Shown here piece after piece: positions 36,940 through 45,387 of a stretch of 64,000 bases of DNA. Source of the DNA: a virus; IMG/VR virus record IMGVR_UViG_3300048121_001678, positions 124,001 through 188,000 of that record. One strand, written 5' to 3'. The position numbers and the translations under genes are program-made. The notes below the pieces were generated by a model. It saw nothing but the letters and a program-made list of their open reading frames with translations. It was not told the DNA's origin and did no database searches. Each line of letters starts with the position of its first letter. Position 1 is the first letter of the stretch.

Positions 36940-39900
36940 TTAGATATCTTCGAAAGATGCTCCTGTTGGAGTTATCAAGAATTCAATATCGATGAATTCA
37001 AGTGCTCTCGTTGGTTTAAGATAAATCTTACCCGTTAACGTGTTATTATCCAAATCTTCAGGTGTGTTTTCTACAACCACACGGAAGTCAATAAGACCTC
37101 TATCTCTTCTAATTGAGTCTAAGATTGGATTAACCGCATCTAAGAAGTCTTGTCTTACTTGGTCATCATTCTGTTCGAACAATAATCTTACCGCCACCGC
37201 AGAAATCAATTTACGTGCTTGTAACAATAATCTTCTTACGTTAATTCTATCAAGTGCAGATTCTCTAAGTTGTAGAGTTTTATTACCCCAAATTACGGTA
37301 CCGACATCAGAGAAGGTTGCAATTGGGTTTAATCTACCTTGATATAGTGTATCTCTATCTTCTTGTGTTAGCTTCTTACGTGCTTTAACAGAATTAACTA
37401 AACCTCTTGTGTAACCCGCAGTTGCGAACCAAGGGAAAGCTACGTTATCCGTTAACGCCAAGTTTTTAACTACCTCAGATGTTGGTGGAATATAAACTTG
37501 TGTGTTATTTACACCATCTCTTGTTAAAATCCATGGGTAATAAGTTGCAGTGTAGTTAGAATCAATATCTGATTCCTCTAAATTGTCAACCGCTTCATCA
37601 GGATAGATAAAGTCCGTATCAAATGACGATGTGTTAGGTACAAACATATTGTAATCAGGTGTTGTACAGATGTAGATAGAATCTGCTCTATCTGTTTCAA
37701 TCATATCAATTGCATCCTCAACTAAGTTTGAATGATTAGTATAATCAATACCTGGTGTTACAAAAATATTAATGTTTACCGCTTCAGGGTTTTCAAAAGT
37801 TTTCTGACCCATTAAGTAAGCGTAGTAATCAGTATTTGCCCAATCAGTTGAATCTTCACCTACTGTGATTTGTTTAAACTGTCCCCATCCTGATGCTGTT
37901 GGGAATGTAGGTGAAGGTGTAGCACCTAATAAGTAACCTGTACCACCTAATCTAAACGAGTCTTGATTAGAACGGAATTCTCTGTAAACATCCCATCCGT
38001 CAAAACCACCTTTAGCTAATAAAGTGAATTTACGTGCATTTAATTTATAGTAAGGATTAGTTTGGGATGTTGGTTCACTTGTGAAATCCGCGACACCGAC
38101 ATCAAACGCTGACGTACCTGAACTAATATATTGACCAGAAATTGTAACAACAGTTGCTCCTGAATCCATATGGAAACCTTTTGTAAGGTAAGACCAATCA
38201 CTACTTTCAGTTGCTGTTCCTAAGTTAGATGGGTTTTGTTTACCACCATAGTTAAAGAAGTCTGGGTCAATTCCAACAGTATTAGAAATACCTAAATAAG
38301 TTTTTCTCACTTTATCACCTGAACTTCTCGTAGCGTTACTACTTCCTGCGGTTGTACCGAATGGTGGGTTATAAATAACTTCTCCTGGTGTGTTATATTT
38401 TGTTTTAAATTCAACAAAAGGACTCCTTGCCCCTGAGTATTCTCTCATCACATAACCTTCAAATCCACATGGTAGTGCATCTACAGGTGCGTCTTCATCC
38501 ATATCTAACATTATGAATCTTGACTTAAGTTCAAACTCACCGTTAGAAGTACCAACTTTCTTAGCCACGTAACCATTCTCACCTGGACTCATAGTACAGT
38601 TTGTGAATTTTTCTAAAACTACCGGATTTGCATCTGTATCAAAATAATCACGAACGATTATATCAAATGTGTTATTTGAGAATGACATATTTGTCAATGA
38701 TACTTTTACTAAATTATTAGCCGCGTTACCATCAGATATTAAGATAAACCTAAATAACCTATCTACTTTACTACCTCTTAGTTCTGAAACCACAAACGGT
38801 GTTGATGGTGTTTGATACTGTTCTAAATACCAACCAATTGAAGTATTGCTAGCATTATCTTCTCTAGCTGAAGGTAAATTAATTAATTCACAATTAAGTC
38901 CACGAACTTTACCAAGTCTATATCCTTGTGTTAGTAATGAGTAATATGTTTCTTCCACAAATAATGGGAACTCACTACTTGTTTTACCGAAATTAGTAGA
39001 ACCAAAAACTTTAGTTAGGTAGTTTGTATCTGATAGTGAAAAAGATGTTTTAAATGTAAAAACATCACCACCCGACGTTAAACCTGATATTCCAAATGGT
39101 GAGTAAGGATTTTTCTGTACATCAGCGTATGAACCTGAACAATCCATTACTACATCAGTTAACCCTGTTACGTTGTAAACGGGTCCACCATCAGAGTTGT
39201 CATTAACACCTCTTGAACGAAGTGTTGCAACAACAACATCATTATATTCAGTGAATGCCGTTGCGTTGTATGTTAATACAGTACCACTAATCGTACCTGC
39301 AAAGACACCAGGACTTGTTTCTGTAAATGTTCCCGGTTCCATAACTGCATTAAATGACATACCCGAATAGTTGTCCCCTGAACCAGGTTCAAAACACCCG
39401 TAATACCAAGGGTCCATTAATGAGTCATCATAATCTGCAACTGAATTGTATAAACCATCAACACCTAAGTTATTAGTAACTGTTGTATAACCGTTACCAG
39501 TATACGCAGAATATACTGAATCTGTTAATACTCCCCATTGAGAAGAGGTTGTTGCTGATGACGGATTATCTAACATTAAATTGAGTACAAAAGTTTGTAA
39601 CTGACCTTTAATAGTTGCTGAATCACCGTTATATAAGGTAATGTCATCATCAAAGTAATCACTAATTGGTGATGGGATAGTACCAGTAAATTCAACAGTG
39701 TCTGTTGAACCTGTACTACCCGTAAATGTTACCGACCAAGTGGTTTCTACAGGTGTAGATAATGTTGCCGGGTCTAAGTTTGCTTGAGTCGTTATAGACC
39801 AAGACGGACCCGCATCATAACCTGATAAACCTAATACTCTGGTTACAAATAATTGATTTGATTGTTGTAAATATGCTTTCGCAATATATGCCGCTTCATA

Positions 39901-40122
39901 TTTTGGAATTTGTGTGTTCACAAATTTAGTTGGATTTGTTCCCCCGAAGTAGGATTGAAACTCGTCAAAGTTTGTGATAAAAATTGGTTCAAATGCGGGA
40001 CCTGTTAATGTCTCCCCTACTAAACCTAAAGTTGTTACCCCAACACTTTGTGCTACGAAACTCAAATCTCTTTCTGATGTATATACACCTGGTGAAACGA
40101 AGACTGTGTTTGAACTTGCCAT
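36940..40122 (-). CDS. gp18: Tail sheath protein (gp18-like)
   Basis: 1060 residues, much larger than T4 gp18 (659), owing to extra outer domains in the middle. The N-terminus (FVSPGVYTSERDLSFVAQSV, then GLVGETLTGPAFEP) and the C-terminal core (NPIATFSDVGTVIWGNKTLQ; later VRRLLLQARKLISAVAVRLL and EFIDIEFLITPTGASFED) are the conserved sheath handshake regions. The sheath contracts to drive the tube through the envelope. It is preceded by a TATTTATA box 32 bases upstream and followed by a GC-rich hairpin. Confident. Confidence 0.93.
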   Translation of the reverse strand: MASSNTVFVSPGVYTSERDLSFVAQSVGVTTLGLVGETLTGPAFEPIFITNFDEFQSYFGGTNPTKFVNTQIPKYEAAYIAKAYLQQSNQLFVTRVLGLSGYDAGPSWSITTQANLDPATLSTPVETTWSVTFTGSTGSTDTVEFTGTIPSPISDYFDDDITLYNGDSATIKGQLQTFVLNLMLDNPSSATTSSQWGVLTDSVYSAYTGNGYTTVTNNLGVDGLYNSVADYDDSLMDPWYYGCFEPGSGDNYSGMSFNAVMEPGTFTETSPGVFAGTISGTVLTYNATAFTEYNDVVVATLRSRGVNDNSDGGPVYNVTGLTDVVMDCSGSYADVQKNPYSPFGISGLTSGGDVFTFKTSFSLSDTNYLTKVFGSTNFGKTSSEFPLFVEETYYSLLTQGYRLGKVRGLNCELINLPSAREDNASNTSIGWYLEQYQTPSTPFVVSELRGSKVDRLFRFILISDGNAANNLVKVSLTNMSFSNNTFDIIVRDYFDTDANPVVLEKFTNCTMSPGENGYVAKKVGTSNGEFELKSRFIMLDMDEDAPVDALPCGFEGYVMREYSGARSPFVEFKTKYNTPGEVIYNPPFGTTAGSSNATRSSGDKVRKTYLGISNTVGIDPDFFNYGGKQNPSNLGTATESSDWSYLTKGFHMDSGATVVTISGQYISSGTSAFDVGVADFTSEPTSQTNPYYKLNARKFTLLAKGGFDGWDVYREFRSNQDSFRLGGTGYLLGATPSPTFPTASGWGQFKQITVGEDSTDWANTDYYAYLMGQKTFENPEAVNINIFVTPGIDYTNHSNLVEDAIDMIETDRADSIYICTTPDYNMFVPNTSSFDTDFIYPDEAVDNLEESDIDSNYTATYYPWILTRDGVNNTQVYIPPTSEVVKNLALTDNVAFPWFATAGYTRGLVNSVKARKKLTQEDRDTLYQGRLNPIATFSDVGTVIWGNKTLQLRESALDRINVRRLLLQARKLISAVAVRLLFEQNDDQVRQDFLDAVNPILDSIRRDRGLIDFRVVVENTPEDLDNNTLTGKIYLKPTRALEFIDIEFLITPTGASFEDI

Positions 40123-40154
40123 GTTTTTTTAATTTCTTTTAGAATTTATTTTAT

Positions 40155-40162
40155 TATAAATA
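40155..40162 (-). promoter_or_regulatory. TATTTATA box upstream of tail sheath gene
   Basis: Sense strand reads AAATATTTATAATAAAATAAA, 32 bases before the ATG at 40122. Faces away from a second box at 40200 on the plus strand in the same 126-base gap. Confidence 0.55.
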
Positions 40163-40199
40163 TTTAGAAAAAACGCAAAAAACTTTCACTGAGGGGACA

Positions 40200-40207
40200 T
40201 ATTTATA
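40200..40207 (+). promoter_or_regulatory. TATTTATA box upstream of the ribbon-helix-helix gene
   Basis: Plus-strand ACATATTTATAAATTAGG, divergent from the tail-sheath box. It is followed directly by a hairpin with a T-run (40212-40236) before the small gene at 40249. Confidence 0.4.
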
Positions 40208-40211
40208 AATT

Positions 40212-40236
40212 AGGCAGTATTTATTCTGCCTTTTTT
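40212..40236 (+). terminator. Terminator-like hairpin in the leader of the ribbon-helix-helix gene
   Basis: Stem AGGCAG / CTGCCT with an eight-base loop (TATTTATT), followed on the plus strand by six T. It lies between the putative start signal at 40200 and the ATG at 40249, where no upstream plus-strand gene exists, so it would act as an attenuator of the small gene rather than as an end-of-gene signal. Confidence 0.5.
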
Positions 40237-40248
40237 CTACCTTTATTT

Positions 40249-40398
40249 ATGAAAGAGATAAAAAATATTAAAATATCGACAGAAGTTCACACTACCTTAA
40301 AAACCTATTGTGAAGAAAATGGTCTAAAAATGTATAAGTTTTTGGAAAAGATGATTATGGATAAATGTTCCAAACCAAAAGACATCTACGGAGAGTAG
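40249..40398 (+). CDS. Small ribbon-helix-helix-type DNA-binding protein
   Basis: 49 residues (MKEIKNIKISTEVHTTLKTY...), ATG at 40249, TAG at 40396. The pattern K-I-S-x-E-V-H-x-x-L-K-x-Y-C-E-E-N-G then K-x-Y-K-F-L-E-K-M-I is the classic short strand plus two helices of the MetJ/Arc/CopG fold, which binds DNA as a dimer through the strand. It could be a phage transcription regulator acting in the divergent region where it is encoded. It is the lone plus-strand gene between sheath and neck genes and converges on the next gene with 1 base between stops. Confidence 0.65.
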   Translation: MKEIKNIKISTEVHTTLKTYCEENGLKMYKFLEKMIMDKCSKPKDIYGE

Positions 40399-40399
40399 A

Positions 40400-41446
40400 T
40401 TATAGTAACTTTGCAGTTGTAAACATCTTTGATTCACCCGATGTGTTTTTAGTAACTACGAACCTTACTAAATCATTAGTATTAATTTGTACTTTGTTTT
40501 CGTCCTTATTTAGTTCACCGACATAGTCATTATTAATATAAACATCACAAGTTTTTATGTTTTCTGTTCTGTCTAAATATAAATCTATAGTGTATCTGAA
40601 AATTTCACTCAATTCGTCATTACCATCTACAAATAATAAATCAACAGGAAACTCATTTGGGTTCTCAGGTTGTGGGTCAACTTTTCTTGATTTATTTAGT
40701 AATGGTACTTCGTACATTGTAAGTGCTCTTGATATACCAGGGCTAACCTCAAACTCATCTTCATCCATTAAGAACCCTAACATTGTAAACTCGTAGTTTT
40801 GAATGTAGTATTTTCTTTTATCAATATCTAAAACAGATTCATCAGAAATGTTATTTAATACAATTGGTATATAGTGTCCTTTAATGTTAGTATATGCCTG
40901 ACGAGACGCAAAATTTTGAAGAACGTTTTTGTTGAACTCATTCAACGACCTCATTCTGTTTACAAACAGTTTAACATTATAAGTAATATCAACAGGAATA
41001 GGTTGAGGAATTTTATAGACATCGACACCTTTTCTTTGTCCGTCCCAAGTTGGTACTTTAGCATAATAAAATTGTTTTCTATTTGGAATTGTATATTGTA
41101 ATGATGGGTTAGAACCATAAGGAACTTCAGGTTGTCTAACTGTAGACACAAAAGGGGGTTTTACATTCTTATCTAAATCTTGAAAGTTCCAAGTCTCAGT
41201 AAACTGTGCCCAATTCTGTGTTGTTATAATAATATCAACAGTAGGTATAACCTTACCATCCATAAATGTTTTTAAATCATTTTTAACAAAATCCAACATA
41301 CCACGGTCTAAATCCGCGTGACCAATACCTTTCGGCAAATAAGTACCATCCCTTTGAATATCCTCCAAAAGTTCTATCCTTCTATCTAAACCTGTTTTTT
41401 TAGGTATAAGATTAATCGTTTTCTTTATTTTTTTTGGTAATGCCAT
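40400..41446 (-). CDS. Tail completion / sheath terminator-like protein (gp15-like)
   Basis: 348 residues. The middle segment (IPQPIPVDITYNVKLFVNRM then RSLNEFNKNVLQNFASRQAY) resembles the T4 gp15 tail-terminator pattern P-S-P-I-x-M-x-Y-E-L-x-I-F-x-x-x-x-x-x-x-x-x-x-x-I-L-P-x-F, followed by a KYYIQNYEFTMLGFLMDEDE strand set like the gp15 core. gp15 forms the hexameric cap that ends the sheath and joins the neck. The C-terminal 90 residues are an added beta domain. It directly follows the 41446-41961 gene with overlapping start and stop, and is adjacent to the sheath gene. Assignment moderate. Confidence 0.5.
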   Translation of the reverse strand: MALPKKIKKTINLIPKKTGLDRRIELLEDIQRDGTYLPKGIGHADLDRGMLDFVKNDLKTFMDGKVIPTVDIIITTQNWAQFTETWNFQDLDKNVKPPFVSTVRQPEVPYGSNPSLQYTIPNRKQFYYAKVPTWDGQRKGVDVYKIPQPIPVDITYNVKLFVNRMRSLNEFNKNVLQNFASRQAYTNIKGHYIPIVLNNISDESVLDIDKRKYYIQNYEFTMLGFLMDEDEFEVSPGISRALTMYEVPLLNKSRKVDPQPENPNEFPVDLLFVDGNDELSEIFRYTIDLYLDRTENIKTCDVYINNDYVGELNKDENKVQINTNDLVRFVVTKNTSGESKMFTTAKLL

Positions 41447-41961
41447 TATACTCCGTTGAATTCATCATTTGATACCGGCGACGCAGTGATACTGCGGTAA
41501 TATGGTTTATAACCACCATAAGTGTGCCTGTTATCCGAGGTGATACGTCCGTCATCAACAACGGAATAATACCTAACTCTATCTTCTTTTTCATAATAAC
41601 CAATATAGTCTCCGAACTCAACATCTACATCCATCTCATCTAAATAAGACTGATAAATACCAACCTTGAGATTACCAGGTTCTAATTGTTCAATTCTTGA
41701 AGACCCCATATACGCATTTGTCGGTGCTTCAACCTGAACATATCCTTTGAGTTCCACAGGTGCGTGATATTGTACCCCTTCGGAGACCACCTCACCATAA
41801 ACATCATCTTTTTTTGTTCGTTGTTTATCAACACGATACAATACAAACGTAAAGTTCATATCCCCGTGTAACCATTCTTGGCCGAGAGATATGTCTAAAT
41901 CAAAATCTTCTTCTGCGAAGAATTTATTTAATCGTGTTATTGGAACTTTTCTTTGACTCAT
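41446..41961 (-). CDS. Neck / head-tail connector-type protein
   Basis: 171 residues if begun at the ATG at 41961 (MSQRKVPITRLNKFFAEEDF). The frame stays open to 42090, but that would overlap the divergently transcribed helicase gene by 80 bases, and a GATATTTATC box lies 5 bases before 41961, so the inner start is preferred. The C-terminal half (VEFGDYIGYYEKEDRVRYYS VVDDGR without gap) resembles the gp14-type neck pattern G-D-x-I-Y-x-x-x-x-x-x-x-x-F/Y-x-I-V. Gene order next to gp15-like and sheath supports a neck role; direct homology is weak. Confidence 0.5.
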   Translation of the reverse strand: MSQRKVPITRLNKFFAEEDFDLDISLGQEWLHGDMNFTFVLYRVDKQRTKKDDVYGEVVSEGVQYHAPVELKGYVQVEAPTNAYMGSSRIEQLEPGNLKVGIYQSYLDEMDVDVEFGDYIGYYEKEDRVRYYSVVDDGRITSDNRHTYGGYKPYYRSITASPVSNDEFNGV

Positions 41962-41966
41962 CAATT

Positions 41967-41974
41967 GATAAATA
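41967..41974 (-). promoter_or_regulatory. TATTTATC box upstream of the neck gene
   Basis: Sense strand reads AGATATTTATCAATTGATG, ending 5 bases before the chosen start. Lies in the 49-base divergent gap with the SNF2-type helicase gene. Confidence 0.45.
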
Positions 41975-42010
41975 TCTATAAAATGATTATATTTAAATGT
42001 ATTTAAGTTT

Positions 42011-43765
42011 ATGCAAGAAAATAAAGTGGTATCAAAGATACCCGAAATTAAGGCAACACGTATTTTAGAAGAATACGAAGGGTACAACAATTATATACTT
42101 TTGTTGAAAAAAAAGATGCAAATAAAAAAGCATTTTAAAATGACCCGAGCACAGGCTGACTATATTATTGATTTTCATAAACGAACACCAAAAGTTGCAA
42201 GAAAGTGGGTTGAGTTAGATGAATACTTTGCTAATAAAATGAAAGAAGAAAAATTACTTTCTAAAAAACCAACTCAAATTTATGTTGAAAAAATATTGGT
42301 AGAGAAGGACAAATCATTTCATATTTATGGGAAATTATTTGAAACAGAGGAACTCCACGATTTTTGGTTACCCAAGGCAGCAGTAATACAAAATAAGGAA
42401 AGAAAGGTTGAGGTTGACTACACTAAATATTCAAACAGACCGCCACTAGAACATCAGAAACTTGCCGTCGAAAAACTAGTTGGTAACGATAAATACATTT
42501 TAGCAGATGACATGGGTCTTGGTAAGACGACCGCAACTGTAATGGCGGCATTAGAGTCAGGAGCAAAAAAAATATTAATCATATGTCCCGCATCTTTAAA
42601 AATCAATTGGCAAAGGGAAATTGAAAACTACACGGATAAGTCAATATCGATAGTAGAGGGTAAAAAATGGGAACCCGCCGATTTTATGATAATAAACTTC
42701 GACATATTAAAAAACTTTCACAACCTAAAAAAAATAAAAGAATCTGTTATCCTTAATTATGGTTTTGATTTAGTGGTAATAGATGAGGCACATTACATAC
42801 AAAACAAACAAGCACAGAGAACAAAAATAGCAAATGATATTTGTAAAAAGGTTGGTAAAGTATGGTTACTAACGGGAACACCAATGACCTCAAGACCAAT
42901 TAATTATTACAACCTACTGGACTTGGTCGACTCACCAGTCGCATATAATTGGATGGCATATGCAATTCGATATTGTGAGGGTTACCAATTTAGTGTGGGG
43001 AATAGAAGAGTGTGGAATGTTAATGGTGCATCAAATCTATTAGAACTTAGAGACAGAACAAAAACACACGTACTAAGAAGATTAAAAGAAGATATTTTAG
43101 ACTTACCTGAAAAAATATTAACACCTGTTTACCTCAGACTTAAATCTAAACAATACGAGGCAATGATGGGTGAATATTTTGAGTGGTATGATAATTCAGA
43201 GGAATCGTCCTCATTAACAGTGCAATTCTCAAAGCTGATGAAAGTAAGACAAATCATCGCAGAAGAAAAAGTTAGAAACACAATAGAAATTGCACAAAAC
43301 ATTATAGAACAAGGAAAAAAAGTTATTATTTTTACAAACTTTACAGATACATTAAATCAAATAAAAACTCATTTTGGTAAAGAGGCCGTCACTTTAGATG
43401 GACGAATGAGTAAACCTAACCGACAGCACTCCGTTGACGAGTTTCAAACAAACGACAAGGTCAAAGTATTTGTTGGTAATCTTAAAGCTGCGGGTGTTGG
43501 TATAACACTAACAGCCGCGGAAGCGGTTATCATGAACGACTTATCTTTTGTACCTTCGGACCATTCACAGGCCGAAGATAGGGCATATAGATATGGTCAA
43601 AAATCCAATGTGTCTGTCTTTTACCCAATTTTTGAAAATACTATTGAAGGTGCAATATATGATATCTTATCAAAAAAGAAAAATGTATTTGAAACAGTTA
43701 TGGGTGATAATGAAGATAAAGGGAATATTGTAGAAGAAATATTAAACTCAATCACAAGAAGATAG
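42011..43765 (+). CDS. SNF2-family helicase (annealing/branch-migration type)
   Basis: 584 residues. SNF2 motifs in order: Q/I region (HQKLAVEKL, then ILADDMGLGKTTATVMAALE), Ia ILIICPASLKINWQREIE, II VVIDEAHYIQN (DEAH), III LLTGTPMTSRP, V LKAAGVGITLTAAEAVI, VI DHSQAEDRAYRYGQ. The motif set and size resemble HARP/SMARCAL1-type annealing helicases. In T4-like phages, UvsW plays the fork-regression and Holliday-branch role; this gene may fill that job although it belongs to a different helicase branch. It heads the plus-strand block and is divergent from the neck gene. Confidence 0.88.
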   Translation: MQENKVVSKIPEIKATRILEEYEGYNNYILLLKKKMQIKKHFKMTRAQADYIIDFHKRTPKVARKWVELDEYFANKMKEEKLLSKKPTQIYVEKILVEKDKSFHIYGKLFETEELHDFWLPKAAVIQNKERKVEVDYTKYSNRPPLEHQKLAVEKLVGNDKYILADDMGLGKTTATVMAALESGAKKILIICPASLKINWQREIENYTDKSISIVEGKKWEPADFMIINFDILKNFHNLKKIKESVILNYGFDLVVIDEAHYIQNKQAQRTKIANDICKKVGKVWLLTGTPMTSRPINYYNLLDLVDSPVAYNWMAYAIRYCEGYQFSVGNRRVWNVNGASNLLELRDRTKTHVLRRLKEDILDLPEKILTPVYLRLKSKQYEAMMGEYFEWYDNSEESSSLTVQFSKLMKVRQIIAEEKVRNTIEIAQNIIEQGKKVIIFTNFTDTLNQIKTHFGKEAVTLDGRMSKPNRQHSVDEFQTNDKVKVFVGNLKAAGVGITLTAAEAVIMNDLSFVPSDHSQAEDRAYRYGQKSNVSVFYPIFENTIEGAIYDILSKKKNVFETVMGDNEDKGNIVEEILNSITRR

Positions 43766-43785
43766 TAATTTTTCCCATATGGTGT

Positions 43786-43793
43786 TATTTATA
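43786..43793 (+). promoter_or_regulatory. TATTTATA box upstream of the SOD-fusion gene
   Basis: Plus-strand GTGTTATTTATAAATAAAAC, 16 bases before the ATG at 43810, in the 44-base gap after the helicase gene. Places the SOD-fusion gene in the same expression class as virion genes. Confidence 0.5.
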
Positions 43794-43809
43794 AATAAAA
43801 CACAGACTT

Positions 43810-45348
43810 ATGGAGTTTAAAAAGAGCCAGGAAAAAATCCGTGAAATAGAAAACAAAATTACGGAATCAGAAAGAAAAGATATCGTTACCGAGAATAAAA
43901 AAGGTAGTAAAATGATAACGGCAATAAAGTTACCATATTCATATTCGTCGTTAAAACGATTCATAGATAAAGAAACAATGAATGTTCATTATAACCAACA
44001 CTATAAAGGTTATATTAGAAAACTTAACAAAGCGTTAGAAAATGTTAAAGATAAAGACCTTGATTTAGAGTCTTTAATAAAGGGTGTTTCAAGATATAGT
44101 AATACCATCAAAAATAATGCTGGTGGGGCATATAATCATGAGTTATTTTGGCAGATGTTATCACCAAAACAACAACAACCAAATGGTCCAGTATTAGATA
44201 AAATTAAGAAGAAGTTTAAAACATTTTCAAATTTTAAGAAAACATTTAAAAACAAAGCTTTAGGTCAATTTGGTTCAGGATGGGTATGGTTAGTACTCAC
44301 AAAAAGTGGTGACGTTAAAATTGTAACTACATCTAATCAAGATAATCCGTTAATGAACACTATTAAATTTGGTGGAATACCATTATTAGGTTTAGATTTA
44401 TGGGAACACGCATATTACTTAAAATACAAAAATAAAAGAAACGAATATATTGATAATTTCTTTACAGTTATTAATTGGTCTTTTGTTAATAGACAATTTG
44501 ATTCACATCAAAAGGGTAAACTTAACGAATCAAAAGTTGTAAAGAGCTTAATTAGTGAGGGTTTATCTAAAGGATGTTCACCACAACAGGTAAACACATA
44601 TAGAATGGTCTTTAACAGAAATCCGCAAGTTAAGAAAAAGTTTATGTACGCAATTATGGATATACTTAAAGAAGTTTATTCTGAATTTCATTACGAAAAA
44701 AATCAATACGCAGATGGACAAATGTCAGGAATATACGATTTTGAACAACCTGGTCGTTCAGTAATTAATAAATTAAACACTAACTACTCCGCATTTTGTA
44801 TTTTAGTTAATGACCTTAATGCAGTATTAAAACACTACGGGCAGAATCCATTAAATTTTGTAGGTGTTAATGATAAACAACAGTTGAGGGAGGTACAAAG
44901 AATGATAAAACTTATGGTTGAATTCAGATATCGTATTTTTAATCAAGAATCAGGAACATTCCAAAGCATTATGGCGTCATTAGACAAAACAAATAAATTT
45001 GGTGATGAAAGGGAAATAAAGGCAGTTGTTAATATGAAAGATATCTTTAACACTAAAAAAGTATTCAAAGTAGGTGAACTAGGTGGGAAAGATGATATGA
45101 TTGGAGGTATTGATGCGACAGTAGAAATAAATGGCGAAACTAAAACAATACAAATAAAACCATTTAATAATACTGAAGAAAGTGAAGGTAGAGTCACTGT
45201 ATTTGGTACAGGTAATGTTAAACCCTATAAAACCGACTATATGTGTTTTCATGATAACTCTAAAGGTACGTTAGTTTTTGAAAATAATGATACAAAAATT
45301 GTTAACGGTAGATACACTTTCCCTATCGATAGTTTAATAAAACAATAA
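43810..45348 (+). CDS. Fusion of a Mn-type superoxide dismutase domain with a PD-(D/E)XK nuclease-like domain
   Basis: 512 residues. Residues about 38-232 are a full Fe/Mn superoxide dismutase domain: LPYSYSSLKRFID, TMNVHYNQHYKGY with His60, GGAYNHELFW with His110, FGSGWVWLV, NQDNPLM with the Mn-type Gln177, and LGLDLWEHAYYLKY with Asp196 and His200. All four metal ligands are kept. A 35-residue charged N-terminus precedes it. Residues about 240-390 are helical and unassigned. Residues about 395-500 look like a PD-(D/E)XK-type core: acidic E400/E402 region, GGIDATVEI with Asp435, then TIQIKPF giving Gln448-x-Lys450. The gene lies between helicase and neck-protein genes behind a late-type box, so it may be a virion or packaging-associated protein. 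Catalysis by either domain is predicted, not shown. Confidence 0.8.
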   Translation: MEFKKSQEKIREIENKITESERKDIVTENKKGSKMITAIKLPYSYSSLKRFIDKETMNVHYNQHYKGYIRKLNKALENVKDKDLDLESLIKGVSRYSNTIKNNAGGAYNHELFWQMLSPKQQQPNGPVLDKIKKKFKTFSNFKKTFKNKALGQFGSGWVWLVLTKSGDVKIVTTSNQDNPLMNTIKFGGIPLLGLDLWEHAYYLKYKNKRNEYIDNFFTVINWSFVNRQFDSHQKGKLNESKVVKSLISEGLSKGCSPQQVNTYRMVFNRNPQVKKKFMYAIMDILKEVYSEFHYEKNQYADGQMSGIYDFEQPGRSVINKLNTNYSAFCILVNDLNAVLKHYGQNPLNFVGVNDKQQLREVQRMIKLMVEFRYRIFNQESGTFQSIMASLDKTNKFGDEREIKAVVNMKDIFNTKKVFKVGELGGKDDMIGGIDATVEINGETKTIQIKPFNNTEESEGRVTVFGTGNVKPYKTDYMCFHDNSKGTLVFENNDTKIVNGRYTFPIDSLIKQ

Positions 45349-45366
45349 TAAACGGGTAAAGCCAGA

Positions 45367-45374
45367 TATTTATA
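45367..45374 (+). promoter_or_regulatory. TATTTATA box upstream of the gp13-like neck gene
   Basis: Plus-strand GATATTTATAATAAAAGTTA, 13 bases before the ATG at 45388; nearly the same as the box before the tape-measure gene on the other strand. Confidence 0.5.
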
Positions 45375-45387
45375 ATAAAAGTTAACG

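Noticed and set aside
41962-42090. Extended N-terminus of the neck gene (to 42090)
   Set aside because: The extra 43 residues would be antisense to the first codons of the helicase gene, and the inner ATG has its own upstream box.
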